Assembly: GCF_030406045.1 (NCBI RefSeq)
Contig: NZ_CP128988.1
Span: 1,957,438-2,021,437, forward strand
Direction: 5' to 3'
Origin: Thiohalobacter sp. IOR34
Lineage (GTDB): Bacteria; Pseudomonadota; Gammaproteobacteria; Thiohalobacterales; Thiohalobacteraceae
Length of the DNA stretch: 64,000 nt
The stretch's first letter is position 1. Every line of letters begins with the position of its first letter. Below are positions 53,723 to 62,824 of the stretch, piece by piece. The notes under the pieces were generated by a model. The model had not been told where the DNA came from. It was given only the letters and a program-made list of their open reading frames with translations, and made no database searches. The position numbers were made by a program, and so were the translations under genes.

Positions 53723-53903
53723 CACTAGTCTCGACATTCTGACATATTATATTATACTCCACAGTGTTCCACCGATGTCGCAACCCAACCCGTCATAGCC
53801 CTTAAGATGAAATCCACGGGTTTCGCTGAACTTACTCGCAGTGGTCTTGAATCATTCCGCGCTGCCAATAACCAATTCGAGCCCCAAATATAAGGACATT
53901 GAA

Positions 53904-55709
53904 TCATCTTACTTTCAAATTCCCATTATTATCCCACGAGACAACCCGTCGGCTCGACCTCGAAATCTCCACCTTGCTCGTCCCATACCACCAGGTTTCA
54001 GTACCCGAGTAGATATCAATGTCCGATGGCGTCCCCTGTAATCGTAGAACATCATCCTGATGCGAACCCCTGGTGTAATAGGAAGCAGATGTGGTATTCG
54101 AACCGGGAAGATATCTCACCTTCAGATTCCCGTTATTATCCCACGAGACAACCCGTCGGCTCGACCTCGAAATCTCCACCTTGCTCGTCCCATACCACCA
54201 GGTTTCAGTACCCGAGTAGATATCAATGTCCGATGGCGTCCCCTGTAATCGTAGAACATCATCCTGATGCGAACCCCTGGTGTAATAGGAAGCAGATGTG
54301 GTATTCGAACCGGGAAGATATCTCACCTTCAGATTCCCGTTATTATCCCACGAGACAACCCGTCGGCTCGACCTCGAAATCTCCACCTTGCTCGTCCCAT
54401 ACCACCAGGTTTCAGTACCCGAGTAGATATCAATGTCCGATGGCGTCCCCTGTAATCGTAGAACATCATCCTGATGCGAACCCCTGGTGTAATAGGAAGC
54501 AGATGTGGTATTCGAACCGGGAAGATATCTCACCTTCAGATTCCCATTATTATCCCACGAGACAACCCGTCGGCTCGACCTCGAAATCTCCACCTTGCTC
54601 GTCCCATACCACCAGGTTTCAGTGCCCGAGTAGATATCAATGTCCGATGGTTTTCCTTGTATCGCTAGCACCTCATCTTGTACTGATCCACGAGTAAAGT
54701 ACCTCGCCGCAGCTATCGAATTCATCGATGAAGTGCTGGTTTGGAATGATTGTCTTGACTGACTTTGCGGTGCCGATGGGGTCATTCGTTTTGGTATATA
54801 TACGGCCTTTGCTCTTCTTAGAGCATTAATCAGACTCTGATCAATCCATCCATCTTGTTTAATTCCAATGTCGCGCTGAAACGCCTTTACAGCATTCGCG
54901 GTACGTGGACCATATTTGCCATCCACCGGGCCTGGATTGTAGCCAAGGTCTGTCAGGAGCTGCTGTGCCTCTCTTGTATATTGAAGACTTGGCCTCTTGA
55001 TCTGATATGAGCGCCCCAGATTCCTTGCTTCTCGGATGGCTTCCGCTACAATCTGACTTCGGTAGACTTCAACATCACGCTCGGCGCGTTGCTGAGATCC
55101 TCGGCGATATCGATAACTACCGCAGCGCCTGTTGTAGTCATTGACAATTCGGTTGAACGCATCAATCCCCTTGTTGGTATTAATGACATTTCTCATCGCC
55201 TCGATTCGAATGCTTTCCCGGACGCACCAGCGTATCTCTGGCACGGACAGTATATTGTTGGTGCCAACCGAAGGCTTCGTATATTGCAAACGGGGAGTTA
55301 CTGGCTTTCTTGGGGTCTTGACTACTGGAGCGGGGTTACTCTGCGGGTAGTTATAGCTAAGTGACGGGGATGGGCGGGTGTACGACGGTTTCTTGCTACT
55401 TTGTCCTCCATTGTTAATCAGCCAGACCACAAAGGCGAAACCAATAATGGCAAGAATCCATTTTCCTCCTGCGCTGCCTCCGCCTTTTCCGCTACTGACT
55501 GTTTCTATAGGCGGAGATGACGTTGGTTCCTTTCTCTCGGACTCACTGGAAGGGGTTTCCTGTTGAAGCGAGGAAACCTGGTTAGGCGTGGAGGTATTTG
55601 CTTCCGCTTTTGACTCTGAACTTGTCGGCTCGTCAATGCCACTGACCTGGGAAACCAGGTCAGAGAGCCCTGAAAATCCTTTTTTTACCTTATCTTCATC
55701 ATCAGCCAT
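53904..55709 (-). CDS. single-pass membrane protein with peptidoglycan-binding domain and four tandem C-terminal repeats
   Basis: About 601 residues from ATG 55709, preferred for its AAAGGA site over GTG 55739. Domains in order: an N-terminal tag KKGFSGLSDLVSQVSG; a disordered Ser/Thr region; one TM helix (WILAIIGFAFVVWLI, about residue 85); a Pro/Ser linker; a helical domain with cysteines; a PG_binding_1 domain (QQLLTDLGYNPGPVDGKYGP); and four repeats of about 69 residues beginning YYTRGSHQDDVLRLQG, similar to SmpA/OmlA-type modules. It is the last gene of the Hsp70-AAA operon and may contact the envelope. Function unknown. Confidence 0.75.
   Translation of the reverse strand: MADDEDKVKKGFSGLSDLVSQVSGIDEPTSSESKAEANTSTPNQVSSLQQETPSSESERKEPTSSPPIETVSSGKGGGSAGGKWILAIIGFAFVVWLINNGGQSSKKPSYTRPSPSLSYNYPQSNPAPVVKTPRKPVTPRLQYTKPSVGTNNILSVPEIRWCVRESIRIEAMRNVINTNKGIDAFNRIVNDYNRRCGSYRYRRGSQQRAERDVEVYRSQIVAEAIREARNLGRSYQIKRPSLQYTREAQQLLTDLGYNPGPVDGKYGPRTANAVKAFQRDIGIKQDGWIDQSLINALRRAKAVYIPKRMTPSAPQSQSRQSFQTSTSSMNSIAAARYFTRGSVQDEVLAIQGKPSDIDIYSGTETWWYGTSKVEISRSSRRVVSWDNNGNLKVRYLPGSNTTSASYYTRGSHQDDVLRLQGTPSDIDIYSGTETWWYGTSKVEISRSSRRVVSWDNNGNLKVRYLPGSNTTSASYYTRGSHQDDVLRLQGTPSDIDIYSGTETWWYGTSKVEISRSSRRVVSWDNNGNLKVRYLPGSNTTSASYYTRGSHQDDVLRLQGTPSDIDIYSGTETWWYGTSKVEISRSSRRVVSWDNNGNLKVR
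53913..54713 (-). repeat. 207-bp tandem repeats in coding DNA
   Basis: The marker ATGTCCGATGG (plus strand) occurs at 54019, 54226, 54433 and 54640, exactly 207 bp apart. The three units nearest the gene's 3' end are almost identical at DNA level, and the fourth diverges at its outer edge. This indicates recent in-frame amplification of a 69-residue module. Confidence 0.92.
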
Positions 55710-55757
55710 GGGTACTGGTCCTTTTGATTTCGCACACAACGGTCATGGCGGACCCCG

Positions 55758-56510
55758 TCACATGAAAGTCAGCCCCCACACTCCCAGGCCACCGATTCCG
55801 ATACAAAGAACTATTACCGGAGCACACCCAGAGTTATTCTTTTTTGCGGGCAGACCCGTCTCGGGATGTCCGTGCGCCTTCGCTAAATCACCGATCATCT
55901 TTGGCCGCCCAGAAACTCCCAGCTGTCGCCCAAGAATTTCGAAAAAGCGCTCTTTGACAGCCTGCGGGCTTACATCACCTTCATATTCACCAAGATTCAA
56001 GCGAGCATCGCCTGTAAATAAACCAATCACCAACTGACCCATTTTGCTGCCAGCTTCTGCCTGCAAGAGGCTTCCGTCATCGCTACTTAGTAGCGATGCC
56101 AATATACCCATGTCAGCTTGCTCGAGGGCGATAGTCATGATTGGCCGGTGCGACGGGCCATGGGGATTCTTGTCAAGCCTGTAGAAAACCGTCATAGCAT
56201 AGTGGTAGGTCATCCCTCTGAATTCTCCTTTCTTTCCTTGTATATCCATGGTCAGGTCAAGAACGGTCTTTGGATTCTTTTGGAAGGTAAGAAAGAAATC
56301 CCCCCATATCCACGTCTCACCACTATCAACGCTCGACCATGGGGCCGGGAGGGTTGGCCACTTGGTCAGTTCAAGCAAGGCGAACACGGTCTTTGCCGGT
56401 GCTGCGTGCTTAGAGATAACCGGACTGGACTGAGTCTGTGGACGGGTACCGGTATCCGATGTTAGGTCAGAGAGACCGGAAAATCCGCGCTTGTTGTCTT
56501 TGTTATCCAT
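55758..56510 (-). CDS. tail-anchored protein with N-terminal GFSGLSDL tag
   Basis: A 250-residue protein. The N-terminus KRGFSGLSDLTSDTG matches the tag of the last protein in the operon. The middle is a beta-rich soluble domain (SGETWIWGDFFLTFQKNPKT, MTYHYAMTVFYRLDKNPHGP) and a helical part (ALEQADMGILASLLSSDDGS). A C-terminal hydrophobic helix (APVIVLCIGIGGLGVWGLTF) suggests tail anchoring. The family is not recognised. It starts six bases after the J-like gene. Confidence 0.7.
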   Translation of the reverse strand: MDNKDNKRGFSGLSDLTSDTGTRPQTQSSPVISKHAAPAKTVFALLELTKWPTLPAPWSSVDSGETWIWGDFFLTFQKNPKTVLDLTMDIQGKKGEFRGMTYHYAMTVFYRLDKNPHGPSHRPIMTIALEQADMGILASLLSSDDGSLLQAEAGSKMGQLVIGLFTGDARLNLGEYEGDVSPQAVKERFFEILGRQLGVSGRPKMIGDLAKAHGHPETGLPAKKNNSGCAPVIVLCIGIGGLGVWGLTFM

Positions 56511-56516
56511 ACGTCC

Positions 56517-58163
56517 TTATTCCCCCAAGAGGTTACTCAACCTATCCCCACCTCGTTTCCAGAACATGCGAATCGCGGCCTCCAATATGTGAATGTTGTC
56601 CTCGTCCTGGTAAGAAAAAGCTGCCACAACCTTTTTATCTTCCTTTTTCCCGATGCAGAAGACACCAGCTCCATTCCAGATAACAAGTTCCCTCCACCGG
56701 CAAAAAACTCGCTCATTACTTGAAAACAGCTTCTTTCGCTCTAACTCCATGCCATAATCACTTAGAACAGCGGATCCGAATCGATATTTTTTTCCGTCTT
56801 GCAAACCTTCGAGGTACTCAGTAAGTAGTCGAACACCAACTGTCTTCCATAGGCGATCGATAAAATTCGTGTATATGACTTCCTTCTTCAACTCGATGGA
56901 TGCGTAATCGGAGTCATTTCCAAAAAAAATGTGGTAGGTGGTTCCGGTGGGAACGCCGTTGACCGAATGGCGGGTACCTCCCCAGCGAACACGCGTAATG
57001 GAATCGAGAGCCCAGTGGCGCCCTTTCCACTCGATGCCTTCTGGAGAAATGCGAAGTTTATCCTTAAAGATAACTCCGACATCAGCCTCGTAGGTTATTT
57101 CCCTTCGCCATTCTTCAGCATGGTTTTTTGCATTTTCTATAAGCTGCGCCCTTTGCTCCGCAATCTCATCAAGAGCATCTGCGTCCTCAGCAGTGCGCTC
57201 TGCGACTTCCACAACCTCCGCAAATACTTCCTGCAGCATGTTCGTGAGTTGCTTCGAAAAATCAAGCTTGCCGTGTTCGTTGAACATATGAATCGCCAAA
57301 CCGCGCACGAGTCCGGCGACGCGGTAGCTTGCTTCGTGATCTAACCCTCGACTTTTTGTACTAACCTGTATTGGCTGGGCGACGGTGTCCCAGTTTTTTA
57401 CGACTTGGATAAGCTTATTCACCATGGGATTCAAAACAGAATCCGGCTGTTCTTCATCTACGGCCGCCTGTATTTTCTCGACCAAGGCCCTAATATTTTC
57501 TTCCTCCTTTTCAAGGAACTCCTGGGCCTCTACCTCATAGGAATCTACGAGGTCATCAATCAGAATGGGGCCATGTTCCTCGCCATCATCAGTTGCAGAT
57601 TCAACTGCAACGGTAACCGCTTCAACGAGCTCCTTTGCAGAAAGCTTATCCAAGGCAGATTTAATGACTTGCCGATAATATCGCCGCCGCTCCTGAATTT
57701 CCGATTCCAAGTTCGAGAGGTCGATCACCTCAGGAAAGCCGGAAACAACACGTTCCTCGTTAATAATTACCCTCAGATCTTCTGGATCGATATCATCGAA
57801 TGCCCAAGCGATTTCAAGAATCCACTCCGCAACGTCATCAGATGTATAATTAGGTAGCCGAGAGAGGCCAGCCGCGAGCAAATTGGCTCGTGCAATTGAC
57901 GTCAGCTTATCGACATCGATAAGATCTGACGTCGAGGATTCGAGGATTGACAACACATCCTCAGCGCGCTTCGGCCCAATGCCTGGCAGCCAGGCAACCT
58001 CGGCGGAAAGCCGCTTCCTGGGGTTGGTCAGGTCCGACCGAGCCTGCATGCACGCACTTGAATCGAGAAGTAGGCTACGTTCATCGGCCAATTCCATAAT
58101 CCGTCGACGGTCATCGCGGGGGCTGGCACTCAGGATATGAAAAGGATTTTCCAAAAGGTCCAT
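56517..58163 (-). CDS. divergent J-domain-like protein without HPD
   Basis: A 548-residue protein. Residues 5-60 (ENPFHILSASPRDDRRRIM to LTNPRKRLSAEVAWL) follow the J-domain layout of a start helix, a loop and a DPxxR-like end, but the HPD that stimulates Hsp70 is missing. A long acidic helical region follows, then a C-terminal beta-rich domain (RISPEGIEWKGRHWALDSIT, YHIFFGNDSDYASIELKK) reminiscent of PH-like modules. Its place next to Hsp70, GrpE-like and AAA+ genes is the main reason to call it a J-like cochaperone. Confidence 0.62.
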   Translation of the reverse strand: MDLLENPFHILSASPRDDRRRIMELADERSLLLDSSACMQARSDLTNPRKRLSAEVAWLPGIGPKRAEDVLSILESSTSDLIDVDKLTSIARANLLAAGLSRLPNYTSDDVAEWILEIAWAFDDIDPEDLRVIINEERVVSGFPEVIDLSNLESEIQERRRYYRQVIKSALDKLSAKELVEAVTVAVESATDDGEEHGPILIDDLVDSYEVEAQEFLEKEEENIRALVEKIQAAVDEEQPDSVLNPMVNKLIQVVKNWDTVAQPIQVSTKSRGLDHEASYRVAGLVRGLAIHMFNEHGKLDFSKQLTNMLQEVFAEVVEVAERTAEDADALDEIAEQRAQLIENAKNHAEEWRREITYEADVGVIFKDKLRISPEGIEWKGRHWALDSITRVRWGGTRHSVNGVPTGTTYHIFFGNDSDYASIELKKEVIYTNFIDRLWKTVGVRLLTEYLEGLQDGKKYRFGSAVLSDYGMELERKKLFSSNERVFCRWRELVIWNGAGVFCIGKKEDKKVVAAFSYQDEDNIHILEAAIRMFWKRGGDRLSNLLGE

Positions 58164-58174
58164 GCTCCCTCCCG

Positions 58175-59641
58175 TTACTCATCCCAGACGAACCCGATCG
58201 GTCTGTTTTTTTTCTCTGTTTCGCTCGGCAAGCTGCTCAACGCGGAATCAATACTTTCTTGATCAAGCTGTGACTTACCGGCTTTAGCAGCGAGTCTTGC
58301 TGCCTCACGGATGACAAAAGCTGAATCGGATAGAGCTCTACCCGTGAGAGCGTCTAGGATCTTATCCACGTTGAGGTCATCGGATTTTGGCAGCTTGCTC
58401 AATAGAGAGTCGATTAGCGAAGCCACTTCTTCCCTTGAGGGCATACCGACTTCAATGATATGGTCGAAACGACCGCGCCGGAGAATAGCTGGATCGATCA
58501 TATCGATCAGGTTCGTCATGGCGATGATCAGAACCTTGTTCTTGATCGCCTCCGGAATGCGCCGGAGGAACTCCGCCACCTCTTCAACGTGATGCAATCC
58601 CGAAGCGCTGCCAGCATGCCTATCGGAAAGAAAAGACTCCATCTCATCTATGACAATAACGGATGGAGCGTCCTCAATCGCTTTATCGAAAATCTCGGAA
58701 ATTTTCTTGCTGGTTTCGTGAATGTAAGGGCTACCAACACTATTGGAATCAATCGAGTAGCTTGGCCAATCAATGAACTCGACAAGGCGTTCTACGGCAA
58801 AGGTCTTACCGCAGCCCGGTGGCCCATGGAGAACAATGGCAGAAGGAAACTCGATACCCATTGCCTGATATTTTTCAGCATTGAAGATAATGTCGATGAC
58901 ATGCTCGTTGAAAAACTCTTCTAACTGCGGTCGGCCAGGAAGCCTGAACACTTTGGGCTCGACTGGTTCCTTTCGTGATTGCGGCCGGTCAGTCTCATCG
59001 TCCGCCTCAGCGAGGGCGGTCTTTTCATCAGTCTTGATTTGCGACGCTGGCTTGTGCTTAGTGAGCAATCCTGCATCAGCAGGCACATCAAATCCTGCAG
59101 CTTCGATGATTTCCGCAAGATCGCCAGCGGGCATCCACCCTGTCAGATTGGTCAAACGTCTGAATGAATCCGTGGAAATGACTACGCCACCGGTAATCCA
59201 TGTTCCCAAAACCACTTCATCGTCGACATGTGGTGTCAACGTCCAGGCCGGGAGCAGCCTGGAGTACTGCTCCACATAAATGGCGTCATGGAATGAGACG
59301 CTCTCCGAGAGTTTTCGAGACTCCTTTAGCGCGTGTGCAAAGGCCAAGGCATCTACCTTGCTCTCGGGGGATTTTCCATTTTCAATCGGCGTCAGGGCAT
59401 ATTTCTTATGGCTGACCAGGCACCAGTATGATTCGGATCCAAACGAGACCTCACCAAGCAGAGACCCGTCGAGAAAACCTGTTTCTTTCCACTTCTTCGC
59501 CAACTCCGGGCGCGCAAGCAGGACATTGCTCGATCCATTGGTATCAAAAATCTGCCAGTCATCCCCCGAAAAGAGAAGTGATCGGATTTTTGAGCCATCC
59601 AGCAACTCATATCCCTTGGGCAGCCATAAATCCTTCGCCAT
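58175..59641 (-). CDS. AAA+ ATPase, Cdc48/FtsH-like core
   Basis: A 488-residue protein. The N-terminal 230 residues are a unique substrate- or partner-binding region; a charged linker follows. The single AAA module has Walker A LHGPPGCGKTFAVE (about residue 275), Walker B SVIVIDEMESFLSD (about residue 330), sensor-1 IAMTNLIDMID and arginine fingers RRGRFDHIIEVG. There is no protease domain. It is probably a hexameric unfoldase working with the Hsp70. It sits three bases from the Hsp70 stop. Confidence 0.85.
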   Translation of the reverse strand: MAKDLWLPKGYELLDGSKIRSLLFSGDDWQIFDTNGSSNVLLARPELAKKWKETGFLDGSLLGEVSFGSESYWCLVSHKKYALTPIENGKSPESKVDALAFAHALKESRKLSESVSFHDAIYVEQYSRLLPAWTLTPHVDDEVVLGTWITGGVVISTDSFRRLTNLTGWMPAGDLAEIIEAAGFDVPADAGLLTKHKPASQIKTDEKTALAEADDETDRPQSRKEPVEPKVFRLPGRPQLEEFFNEHVIDIIFNAEKYQAMGIEFPSAIVLHGPPGCGKTFAVERLVEFIDWPSYSIDSNSVGSPYIHETSKKISEIFDKAIEDAPSVIVIDEMESFLSDRHAGSASGLHHVEEVAEFLRRIPEAIKNKVLIIAMTNLIDMIDPAILRRGRFDHIIEVGMPSREEVASLIDSLLSKLPKSDDLNVDKILDALTGRALSDSAFVIREAARLAAKAGKSQLDQESIDSALSSLPSETEKKNRPIGFVWDE

Positions 59642-59644
59642 AAA

Positions 59645-62140
59645 TCATCCCCTGATTATGTTGGCTACATCAAACATCTCGGTATCAGGGCCACCACCAA
59701 TCTGGATCATCGAAAGCTGAGCGACAACAGCGCGAAGTTTCTCAATGTCATCGGAGCGCATGAGCTGCGTACCAATCTTTGCAAGTTCTTCAAAGCGCGG
59801 CTTGTCGGCAAATAAGTGGGGCGAGCTGATCATCCACTTGAATCGCTCGACAACAAACCAATCTTGCCGCCATAGGATCTCGAAATTTTTTCCTTTCAGC
59901 TCATCAAGATGGTGTTCGAAATCCTTGTCATTCCTGTCAATTGAGCGCTGCGCGGTCTTCGTGAGGTTATCGAACGCTGACGCTTCGGACGGGCGCGCAT
60001 GCTGGCGGACATGTTCATTGAAGAAGGACACTACATTATCGAGGTCAATCTGGCGAATTTCCTTGAGATGCTCCTTTCTGACCTGGGCAATGAGTCGCCG
60101 AGCCTCAAGAACCTTTTCCATGGCCTCTTGGGAGTTTTCTGTTTCCGCTTCCTCTGGATCGAGCGAGACAGCGGACTCAAGCTTCCGCCGCGCTTGCTCC
60201 AGTTTTGGGCTGTCAACGACGTCGTTGATCTCATCGATGCGGTTAAGCGTCCTCTCGCCCTCTTCAACGACCATAGCGGCGGCTGCGGTGTAGTCGAGTT
60301 GTCCTTCCTGGCGGGAATAGAAGTTTTTGCCGGAGTGGAAAGTGCCTCCAATACAAGGCACGGAGACTTCAAGGATGATGTTGCCGGAATCTAGGATTTC
60401 GTATTCGCATTCAAGATCGGCACCGGCGGGAATCACGCCGTCATCAAAATCGGAACCGGAAATCTTCAAGACACCGATCGGACGATTATCTGTAATGGGG
60501 TCCTCAATTTCACCCTCCCAAAGCTTCAGGTTGAGTGACCCTGCCGCGCCCGCCTTGAGTGATTCCGCAGCCTTGAATACTTTTTTGCCTTTCTTGGGGA
60601 GCGAATCACCTGCGCGGACCAGGTACTCGAGCACGGGACGGCCGCCGAGCTTCTCCAATACCTCAATTCCAACCGAGTGAGAGGCCGGAATGGCGTCTAC
60701 CGTGGCGGCTGTGCGGGTGATAACGATCTTGTCCTGTTCCAAGGCTATGGGACCACCCACTGAATCAAAAACAAATACCTTAAATGTGTTATCGCCAGTC
60801 TTCGTAAGGGCAACGTCTACGGTTGCGCCATGTTTGAGAGGAAGACGACCTGATGTCCAGCCAGTATCTACACTATCGATCTGGAATTCTGAACCAGGTT
60901 CAGCCTCACCGGTCAGCTGAACCGCAATCTTGGCCTTAACATCTGGCGTGCGAGCAATGTAATTGAAGGACAACGCAAGTTCGCCACCGGAGGAAATCTG
61001 CCCTCGGGTACTCTTCCGTGAGCGGTTCTGAGATCCCCAGTCGATGGATTCGGCAAACAAGCTTGCCCCTTCAGCCACGGCGGTCATGGGGTTTACATCG
61101 GTACTGCCGGGAATTCCCAGCTCAAATGCGACCTTGTCACGCAGGGGTTTATAATTGGTTGGACCGCCGACAAACACAATGCGCTCCAGGTCATGAGGGG
61201 TCAATCCTGCTTTATTAAGAGTTTCTCGAGCAGCTTCAATCGACTCATTGACACGCTCGGCAATCAACTCGTCGTAGGTATCTCGCTGCAAGGGAATGTC
61301 GAGATAGATTTCGTTACCATTGAGATCCCGAACCCGCGCTTCGCTTTCCGACAAGCTGATGACAGCATCCTCTCGCGCCGAGAGCTCGATCTTGGCGCGT
61401 TCGGTTGCCCAGGTGGCTAGACGAATGAGCGACTTGAAACTTGGGTTAACTGAGAAATCTTCAGGAAGATCGAAATTTTCGAGCAGCCAAGGACGGACAA
61501 CATTATCGACGAGAGCACGATCGAAATCCCGGCCGCCACACATGGCGATACCACCGTGGGCGAGCAGATTGACTCGACCACCTATACTCTCAGCGATTGC
61601 GATATCTAAGGTACCACCGCCCAAGTCGTAGATTAGAAACATACCATCGGTATTACGAGCACGCATGACGCTCATCACCGCGGCCACGGGCTCCTGCATG
61701 AGTGCAACCTTACCGATACCAGCCATGCTCGCGGCCTGCATGGTCGCATCCTTTTGCATCTGGTTAAACGCTGCCGGAACAGTGATGACAGTTCCGGTAT
61801 CGGGGTCATTTCGAATTTCCTCGGGCAAGTAGCCGAACAGAACCTTTAGAACCTCTGCTGAGCACTCTTCGGGGGTTTTGGTGAGATTCACTGCAGATAG
61901 ATGAACGGGCGTACTCGTCCCCATGAGTCGTTTGAACAGCATGGCGGAGTTGTCCGGGCTGTGCGGAGCCGAGTCATATGCCCGCTTACCGACGTACTTA
62001 TTACCACGTCGGTCGATATAGATTGCCGATGGCGTCACATCATTCTGTTCGGGACTCTTCCAGATGCGGGTCTCGGAACCGTCATAGGAGCAGATCGCGC
62101 TATTTGTGGTACCCAAGTCAATTCCGACAAAATTTTTCAT
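59645..62140 (-). CDS. large Hsp70-family chaperone
   Basis: The 831-residue protein has all DnaK ATPase signatures: VGIDLGTTNSAICSY at the N-terminus, FLIYDLGGGTLDIAIAES near residue 170, and IVFVGGPTNYKPLRDKV near residue 325. A substrate-binding-like beta region follows, then a C-terminal helical extension that makes it about 190 residues longer than DnaK and lacks an EEVD/EEVKD tail. It overlaps the GrpE-like gene by four bases. Its clients may include the two tagged membrane proteins; that is inference. Confidence 0.88.
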   Translation of the reverse strand: MKNFVGIDLGTTNSAICSYDGSETRIWKSPEQNDVTPSAIYIDRRGNKYVGKRAYDSAPHSPDNSAMLFKRLMGTSTPVHLSAVNLTKTPEECSAEVLKVLFGYLPEEIRNDPDTGTVITVPAAFNQMQKDATMQAASMAGIGKVALMQEPVAAVMSVMRARNTDGMFLIYDLGGGTLDIAIAESIGGRVNLLAHGGIAMCGGRDFDRALVDNVVRPWLLENFDLPEDFSVNPSFKSLIRLATWATERAKIELSAREDAVISLSESEARVRDLNGNEIYLDIPLQRDTYDELIAERVNESIEAARETLNKAGLTPHDLERIVFVGGPTNYKPLRDKVAFELGIPGSTDVNPMTAVAEGASLFAESIDWGSQNRSRKSTRGQISSGGELALSFNYIARTPDVKAKIAVQLTGEAEPGSEFQIDSVDTGWTSGRLPLKHGATVDVALTKTGDNTFKVFVFDSVGGPIALEQDKIVITRTAATVDAIPASHSVGIEVLEKLGGRPVLEYLVRAGDSLPKKGKKVFKAAESLKAGAAGSLNLKLWEGEIEDPITDNRPIGVLKISGSDFDDGVIPAGADLECEYEILDSGNIILEVSVPCIGGTFHSGKNFYSRQEGQLDYTAAAAMVVEEGERTLNRIDEINDVVDSPKLEQARRKLESAVSLDPEEAETENSQEAMEKVLEARRLIAQVRKEHLKEIRQIDLDNVVSFFNEHVRQHARPSEASAFDNLTKTAQRSIDRNDKDFEHHLDELKGKNFEILWRQDWFVVERFKWMISSPHLFADKPRFEELAKIGTQLMRSDDIEKLRAVVAQLSMIQIGGGPDTEMFDVANIIRG

Positions 62141-62517
62141 AATTCCACCTTCCTCAATGTGACGGTTCCTGTCTTCACCAAGCCTTCTTTTCCCATAATG
62201 ATCGGCTCGAGCATCTGGTCGACTATCAAGGCATCCTTCGCGTCGAATTCTTCGATGTTCAGGGGAGTGGCGGCCATGCCGGGATCAAAGGGATGTCCTT
62301 CGACGTTTACGATCCTGAGCTCGGCCTGCTCAAGGGCCTCTTCGACCTTTTTGATGAACCACCGGAACTGGCTCTTGTACCGGTTTTGTTCTCCGGCATC
62401 GAGTTTTGTCAGCAGACGGTCGAACACCCGGCCAAAGCGCCAGGATTCAACTGCCATACTGATCACTGCATCCCTCATGGCCTCAGGGGTGGTTGTCGTT
62501 TGTTCAGAATCGGCCAT
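62137..62517 (-). CDS. GrpE-like nucleotide exchange factor
   Basis: The 126-residue protein has a helical N-terminal part (FGRVFDRLLTKLDAGEQNRY) and a C-terminal beta segment beginning VNVEGHPFDPGMAATPLNIE and ending in GTVTLRKVEL, the GrpE pattern in shortened form. It is the first gene of the operon and is coupled to Hsp70 by a four-base overlap, which supports an exchange-factor role. Confidence 0.72.
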   Translation of the reverse strand: MADSEQTTTTPEAMRDAVISMAVESWRFGRVFDRLLTKLDAGEQNRYKSQFRWFIKKVEEALEQAELRIVNVEGHPFDPGMAATPLNIEEFDAKDALIVDQMLEPIIMGKEGLVKTGTVTLRKVEL

Positions 62518-62824
62518 ACGCCCCTCCCTTTTTTAGCTCATCCCACTACCGCCACATCTGAGGTAACCCTGGATACCTGTTGGCAGAACATCCCGCTCCG
62601 CGGTGGTTAGTGATTTTCCTTTTTAGGATCAATAGATTACCCAAAGTAAGGAAGAGATTCCACATCATGCATGGGAATAGAGGCGCCCCAAACACCTCAT
62701 GCCTTTTCTTCGCGTATTTTCAATAAGTTACACTCCATCGAGCCTTTGAACCGTCAGAAATTCCATTGAAAAGGATATAAGGTTTTTCCTTCCCCAAGCG
62801 CCCAGTTCGCTCAACGATGGGCGC
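62518..62824. other. divergent intergenic region between the chaperone operon and traU
   Basis: 307 bp without a gene. It must hold the chaperone operon promoter (minus strand) and the sequence through which tra transcription resumes (plus strand). I see GAGGGG before the GrpE-like start but no convincing sigma70 or sigma32 promoter. It is AT-richer than its surroundings, and no clear terminal inverted repeats mark the insertion. Confidence 0.5.

Noticed and set aside
53913-54713. Possible CRISPR array (regular repeats)
   Set aside because: Repeats are contiguous, 207 bp long and in frame within a protein gene, without variable spacers.
62700-62824. Heat-shock (sigma32) promoter for the chaperone operon or traU
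   Set aside because: TTGAAA and CCCC-like stretches exist, but spacing and orientation do not fit a sigma32 promoter.
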